Origin: an uncultured SAR324 cluster bacterium
GTDB taxonomy: Bacteria > SAR324 > NAC60-12
Length of the DNA: 55,628 nt
Reading direction: 5' to 3'
NCBI GenBank assembly: GCA_902513935.1
Contig: CABXOR010000004.1
Location: 1-55,628, forward strand
Shown: piece after piece, positions 51,938 to 55,628 of the stretch
Position numbering within the stretch: the first letter of the stretch is position 1
Layout: each line of letters starts with the position of its first letter
Program-made: the position numbers and the translations under genes
The notes under the pieces: model-generated
The model's database searches: none
Seen by the model: the letters and a program-made list of their open reading frames with translations, nothing else
Told to the model about the DNA's origin: nothing

Positions 51938-52405
51938 TCAAAATTTCAGTTCAGGTTCGAGATTAGCTTTAGTAATTAGGGTATATGGGATTACTAATTC
52001 AGACCCATCTGATTCAAGTGTTAAGCGTATTTCCTGTTCAGTACTTTCTTCTAATTTTCCAACCGCATTTTTTGACCCCTGGATTTTTTGCTGCAGTCGC
52101 ACTCTGATTCGTTCTCCCTTGAAAGTCTTATAATGTTCAGCAGTTTTTAGTTTACGGAATAATCCCGGAGACGAAACTTCTATGCTGTAAGAATCAGATA
52201 TTGGGCTTCCATTGTCCAAAACTTCATTTGCGATTTGATTTACGGCTACACAATCGTCAATCCCAATTCCATTAATGCTGTCAATAATTAATTGAACAGT
52301 CTGGTTAGATCTGTGTTTATTATATTCAACATCTAAAAGTTCATAACCTTCACTTTTGATCGGTACAGTAAGCAAATTTTTCAACTTTTCTGCAATCGAG
52401 GTCAT
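51938..52405 (-). CDS. rimP: Ribosome maturation factor RimP
   Basis: 155 residues from ATG 52405. Matches the RimP pattern: GYELLDVEYNKHRSNQTVQL, then IDDCVAVNQIANEVLD and YSIEVSSPGLFRKL, the signature SPG block. It assists 30S assembly. First gene of the standard rimP-nusA-infB order. Its ATG has no strong ribosome-binding site. Confidence 0.95.
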   Translation of the reverse strand: MTSIAEKLKNLLTVPIKSEGYELLDVEYNKHRSNQTVQLIIDSINGIGIDDCVAVNQIANEVLDNGSPISDSYSIEVSSPGLFRKLKTAEHYKTFKGERIRVRLQQKIQGSKNAVGKLEESTEQEIRLTLESDGSELVIPYTLITKANLEPELKF

Positions 52406-52507
52406 CAAGTTTGCTTAGATTCCAGGATATTGCTAAATAAATAATTAAAAACTAACCCTTAATACTATCTGTTTAAAGATGCTTTGTCGATTTTTTTTTT
52501 GTATTGT

Positions 52508-53566
52508 TTAAGCTTTTCGTTCTATGGTCAAATATTTTACCAATTCTCCAAGCAAAGAACTAGCAGGGTTAACAGGTAAATTCCCCAAAGCTGTAGAAGC
52601 CAGAGCTGCCTGTTCTTGACAAAAACTTGCTACAGATTCCAGTGTTCCAGTACTTTCTGCTTGAGAAATAACCCAGTCAATGTCTGCATATGTAACGTGT
52701 TCTCGAGTTTGTAATAAAATTGTGCGCACTCGTTTGGCATCCTTTGCAGAAAGCCGTTCCAGAAGTTCAATTGTAATCAAGGTGCGTTTCCCTTCAGCAA
52801 TGTCACCTCCATGCTCTTTACCATAACCGCCTGCACCTGCGTTGGGAGCATCAGTTTCGCTTTTTTCAGTTAAGTTGAGCAAATCATCACGAATCTGAAA
52901 TCCGATTCCAATTGCTTTTCCAAATCTGCCGACTGCTTCCAGCTCTGTTTTGGAAGCACCCGCAATCAAAGCACCACATATGCAGGGTCCTCGACCGGAA
53001 TACCAGCCTGTTTTTCGGCCAATCATTTCACGATATTCAGCACGATCAGGAAAAGTCTGGTTTGCTACCCAGCCTATATCTAGTGCCTGCCCCTCAAAAG
53101 TTGCCTGCATCACTTTGTTCAAATGTTGATGGACCTCTACTGCCAAATTACTGCCTAATTTGGAATGATTTTCTAGCAAAGTTTCATGTACCAGTCCTAG
53201 CAAAGCATCTCCTGCATTAAGTGCCAGGGGGATTCCGTGTTGGAGATGTAATGTCTGTTCTCCTCGACGTAATAAAGACTTGTCCTCTATGTCATCGTGA
53301 ACCAGTGCAAAATTGTGAAACAATTCAAGCGCTACTGCAGAAATCAAGGCTTTTTCCGGATCACCTCCAAATAATTCACAACTTAGTAAAACTAGTGCAG
53401 GACGAAATCGTTTTCCTCCACGTTGAGGGTAATCACGCATCAAATTATAAAGATATTCCTTTGGTTCTCCATCTGGGATGCAGCGCAGAGTCTCGTCTCC
53501 AATCCATTCACTGGCCGCTTTTAAATAGGATTTTAGTTGGACATGATCTTTTGCGAAAATTTTCAT
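52508..53566 (-). CDS. Polyprenyl diphosphate synthase
   Basis: 352 residues of the trans-isoprenyl diphosphate synthase fold. The first Asp-rich motif is in ALVHDDIEDKSLLRRGEQT; the second is in GIGFQIRDDLLNLTE, so both magnesium sites are complete. RGGKRFRPALVLLSCELFGG is the family start. Chain length (farnesyl, geranylgeranyl or longer) cannot be read safely. It lies 102 bases upstream of rimP and about 58 bases downstream of the PDZ protein. Confidence 0.9.
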   Translation of the reverse strand: MKIFAKDHVQLKSYLKAASEWIGDETLRCIPDGEPKEYLYNLMRDYPQRGGKRFRPALVLLSCELFGGDPEKALISAVALELFHNFALVHDDIEDKSLLRRGEQTLHLQHGIPLALNAGDALLGLVHETLLENHSKLGSNLAVEVHQHLNKVMQATFEGQALDIGWVANQTFPDRAEYREMIGRKTGWYSGRGPCICGALIAGASKTELEAVGRFGKAIGIGFQIRDDLLNLTEKSETDAPNAGAGGYGKEHGGDIAEGKRTLITIELLERLSAKDAKRVRTILLQTREHVTYADIDWVISQAESTGTLESVASFCQEQAALASTALGNLPVNPASSLLGELVKYLTIERKA

Positions 53567-53624
53567 GTTGTTTATTGTTCAATGGAAATTACGTTTTCTT
53601 AATAAACGGTTATGGAGTTAGATT

Positions 53625-55223
53625 TTAGAGCGATTGAAGTTTTGGAATACGGAAATTATTTTTAATTCGCCGGTTGGCATCATCAAGCTCAGCAACTGGC
53701 AAAATGACGCTCAAACGATCTGAACCTGGAATGAAATCAATTCTATGAAAATTATTTATTGGACTTAAAAAAGCTGTTCTAACATCTTCCAGACGTCGTA
53801 TTTGCTTGCCGTTTACCTGCAAAACCACTGCATTAGAAAGTTTTTGGTAACCGATGTTCAGCGGGTCAGGAATAACTCGTGATACTAAAACAATTCGGGA
53901 ATGATGTTCAGAGGATATTTTTGTTCCGGTTGAAGATATATCAGTTTTATTATTTTCGTAAATCGATACAGCTTTGTTTTGCTCCAAAAACAGCCTCAGC
54001 CGCATAGGAGCACGTTTTTGCCAAGTTTCCCCCCAAATTCTGAGGTAATTCAAGGTCAATTCCTGAAATAAAAAACCACCCTCTATAACATATCGCGGAG
54101 CTGTTCCAACAATTTTTAAGGGAACTGATCGACTATTCTCTTCGTATGAAGAAACTTTTGTTTGCAAAACAACAGGCTTACCATCACGGATTACTTCCAG
54201 TTTTACTGAATCTCCCACTTTCAAATGAGCTAAAAAAAGTAAATCAAACAAGGAAATACCCCAATCTGGATGTTCAATTTTACCATCGTGTGAAATCGTC
54301 CATTTTCCCAGTTTGGTCAAATAATCACGTTGCATCAAAACATCAGAACCTGTACCGTAAGGCAAAACCCTGCTGATCCAGATTCCAGGTTTTTCAGGGG
54401 GGATTTGAAAATGATTGTAAGTACTGCTTTGCGGTAATCTGCTCCATATAAAACCACGATGTGCTAAGCTCCGGTATGGATTACTGCCTGCGTGCTTTAA
54501 AAACTCAAGCAGCATTGCAGCAGGCATTGCCTTAGCCCCTCCAATACTTGCATCCAGGATCATTCCTGCAGTTTCATTATCCTGCAGAAGCGGGTATCCC
54601 TGACCGCTTTGGGAAATCCCGTTCAGTCTTAAAAGAGGAAACCAGGCGTTGCTAACTCCCCGGTGTCCCACTGCCATTCTTTCTATTGTTCCGGGCTCCA
54701 TTGCCCACTCATCTTGAGATTTTATTTTCAGGGAATAAATATCTTTTTCCTCATGAACAGTAGATGATTTTAAAGGAGTCCATTCCACAGGTCTTAGGTC
54801 CCGCCAAAACTTTGAATTATTGATTTGGAGTAAAGCCAAATTTGCAGCATAGTCCATCAGCACAAGCTTGGCTTGAAAGGGGCTGCGAATGTCCTTACGT
54901 GTCACCTCAATCAGAGTTGCATCGGAAACAATTTCCGCTGTTGTCAGCAGGTATAGGGTATTGTTGTTCCCATTTTTAGATACTGAAATTCTCCCAGAAA
55001 CCGGTAGGTGTACAACCAGGGCCATTCCGGATTGTGTCCGGATTTCGCTTTTTTCCCACGGAGTGCGCCAGTCAAAAGACTGCTGATAAGATTTCAGGAG
55101 AACGGCCTGTTGAAACCATGGTTTTATTCCTGGAGGATCAGCCTGTAATACTGAAGTAAAAAGAAAAACCGTTGCAGTTATGGGCCATTTCAAAAGGGTA
55201 TAAAGAAAATTATTTTGTTTCAC
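53625..55223 (-). CDS. DegP/Deg-like PDZ protein with an inactive protease triad
   Basis: 532 residues with a signal peptide (WPITATVFLFTSVLQA). The trypsin-like half lacks the triad: LTTAEIV has Glu97 where LTNAHVV has His, YAANLALL has Asn128 where DLAVL follows Asp, and SGQGYPLL has Gln208 where GNSGGP has Ser. PDZ segments follow (ISRVLPYGTGSD; then the Deg-type block RYVIEGGFLFQELTLNYL and NIGYQKLSNAVVLQVNGKQI). It is likely a periplasmic scaffold or chaperone. GTG start overlapping the upstream stop by two bases, so coupled to a paralogue upstream. Confidence 0.75.
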   Translation of the reverse strand: MKQNNFLYTLLKWPITATVFLFTSVLQADPPGIKPWFQQAVLLKSYQQSFDWRTPWEKSEIRTQSGMALVVHLPVSGRISVSKNGNNNTLYLLTTAEIVSDATLIEVTRKDIRSPFQAKLVLMDYAANLALLQINNSKFWRDLRPVEWTPLKSSTVHEEKDIYSLKIKSQDEWAMEPGTIERMAVGHRGVSNAWFPLLRLNGISQSGQGYPLLQDNETAGMILDASIGGAKAMPAAMLLEFLKHAGSNPYRSLAHRGFIWSRLPQSSTYNHFQIPPEKPGIWISRVLPYGTGSDVLMQRDYLTKLGKWTISHDGKIEHPDWGISLFDLLFLAHLKVGDSVKLEVIRDGKPVVLQTKVSSYEENSRSVPLKIVGTAPRYVIEGGFLFQELTLNYLRIWGETWQKRAPMRLRLFLEQNKAVSIYENNKTDISSTGTKISSEHHSRIVLVSRVIPDPLNIGYQKLSNAVVLQVNGKQIRRLEDVRTAFLSPINNFHRIDFIPGSDRLSVILPVAELDDANRRIKNNFRIPKLQSL

Positions 55224-55628
55224 TGAGAATCCTTGTTCTTGTCGTCATAAATACGGGAACCGTCAATAATTCCGTAATGTTTGATAACTGAATTATGCTG
55301 CTCAAGACTTTCTTTAAAATTAAGAACTAAAGGGATTTTATGCCATTCGCTTCCAAAGACAACATTGGTTGTTTCTGGAGGCATATTCTTTAGCTTCTTC
55401 TCCAAATGTGCCAGCGACCGGACTGGTTTACCATTCAGACTACTTACTATAAAATTGTTTAAATTGGTGTAGCCGCTATTGACTGGAGAAGGCAGAACAC
55501 TTGTAACAATGACTACTTGTTCGTGACGGGTTCGCGGTCTTTCTATTTCTCGATACCAGTGTTCATAAGCTAGCGGGGGAGTTATGTTCCCCGGAGAATG
55601 GATGTAATTTCTATTCAGGGCAATAAAA
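55220..55628 (-). CDS. DegP/Deg-like PDZ protein, C-terminal part (paralogue), cut by window edge
   Basis: About 135 C-terminal residues visible. EQVVIVTSVLPSPVNSGYTN and LNNFIVSSLNGKPVRSLAHL align with the C-terminal PDZ of the next gene (VSRVIPDPLNIGYQKLSNAV). Its TGA overlaps the GTG start of that gene, so the two are a translationally coupled pair of paralogues. Whether this one keeps a protease triad cannot be seen here. Confidence 0.7.
   Translation of the reverse strand, partial: FIALNRNYIHSPGNITPPLAYEHWYREIERPRTRHEQVVIVTSVLPSPVNSGYTNLNNFIVSSLNGKPVRSLAHLEKKLKNMPPETTNVVFGSEWHKIPLVLNFKESLEQHNSVIKHYGIIDGSRIYDDKNKDSQ

Noticed and set aside
1..55628. CRISPR arrays, tRNA genes, insertion sequences or prophage
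   Set aside because: No regularly spaced direct repeats, tRNA T-loop patterns, transposase or phage structural genes were found; the Bor-like lipoprotein alone is not evidence of a prophage.

Overview
The window (about 55.6 kb, AT-rich) looks like chromosome from a marine Gram-negative bacterium of proteobacterial type. Reasons are an IHF-beta-like protein, Bor-type lipoprotein, FliM, a compact 4.5S SRP RNA beside dnaX, and the usual order rimP-nusA-infB-rbfA-truB-rpsO-pnp. The many non-pyrrolysine MttB homologues, dimethylglycine-dehydrogenase-like proteins and a DddP-like protein fit free-living ocean lineages; SAR324 is a guess only, not shown by the sequence.

Positions 1-27.5 kb form an accessory island for methylated osmolytes (choline, glycine betaine, dimethylglycine, probably DMSP). 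It holds three MttB-family methyltransferases; two FAD/GcvT dimethylglycine/sarcosine dehydrogenases; the start of a DgcA-like flavin oxidoreductase; choline dehydrogenase (betA) with an Asp/Glu-racemase-family partner; a [2Fe-2S]-ASKHA reductive activator of corrinoid enzymes; a short MetF-like reductase; a divergent FolD; a quaternary-amine-type Rieske oxygenase; a DddP-like M24 protein; and a glycine-betaine ABC importer (proXWV). Likely flow: ProXWV imports betaines, BetA makes betaine aldehyde from choline, MttB proteins, the Rieske enzyme and the dehydrogenases remove methyl groups, and FolD and the MetF-like protein handle folate-bound C1 units. No corrinoid carrier protein and no methylcorrinoid:THF methyltransferase are in the window. 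Two intergenic regions 12 kb apart, upstream of the EamA-mttB1 and MetF-like/activator operons, carry the same array of three palindromes (RGAACT-N3-AGTTCY) with nearly the same spacing, which suggests a shared regulon.

Positions 27.7-43.5 kb are mixed housekeeping genes: Bor-like lipoprotein, Nudix hydrolase, FliM, IHF-beta-like, ClC channel with an overlapping HTH/PTS-IIA protein, SRP RNA, dnaX-ybaB, a LipM/LplA-like protein, GNAT, LysE, and a tight three-gene run murI-like / phosphomannose-isomerase-like / priA. Two decayed genes lie in gaps: a SAM methyltransferase in the island and a small membrane protein at 36.4-36.6 kb. A dispersed palindromic repeat occurs at 11.9 and 43.0 kb.

Positions 43.6-55.6 kb are the conserved translation/RNA operon on the minus strand (rimP to pnp), preceded by a polyprenyl synthase and by two tandem DegP/PDZ-type proteins. 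The complete one has lost all three residues of the protease triad.
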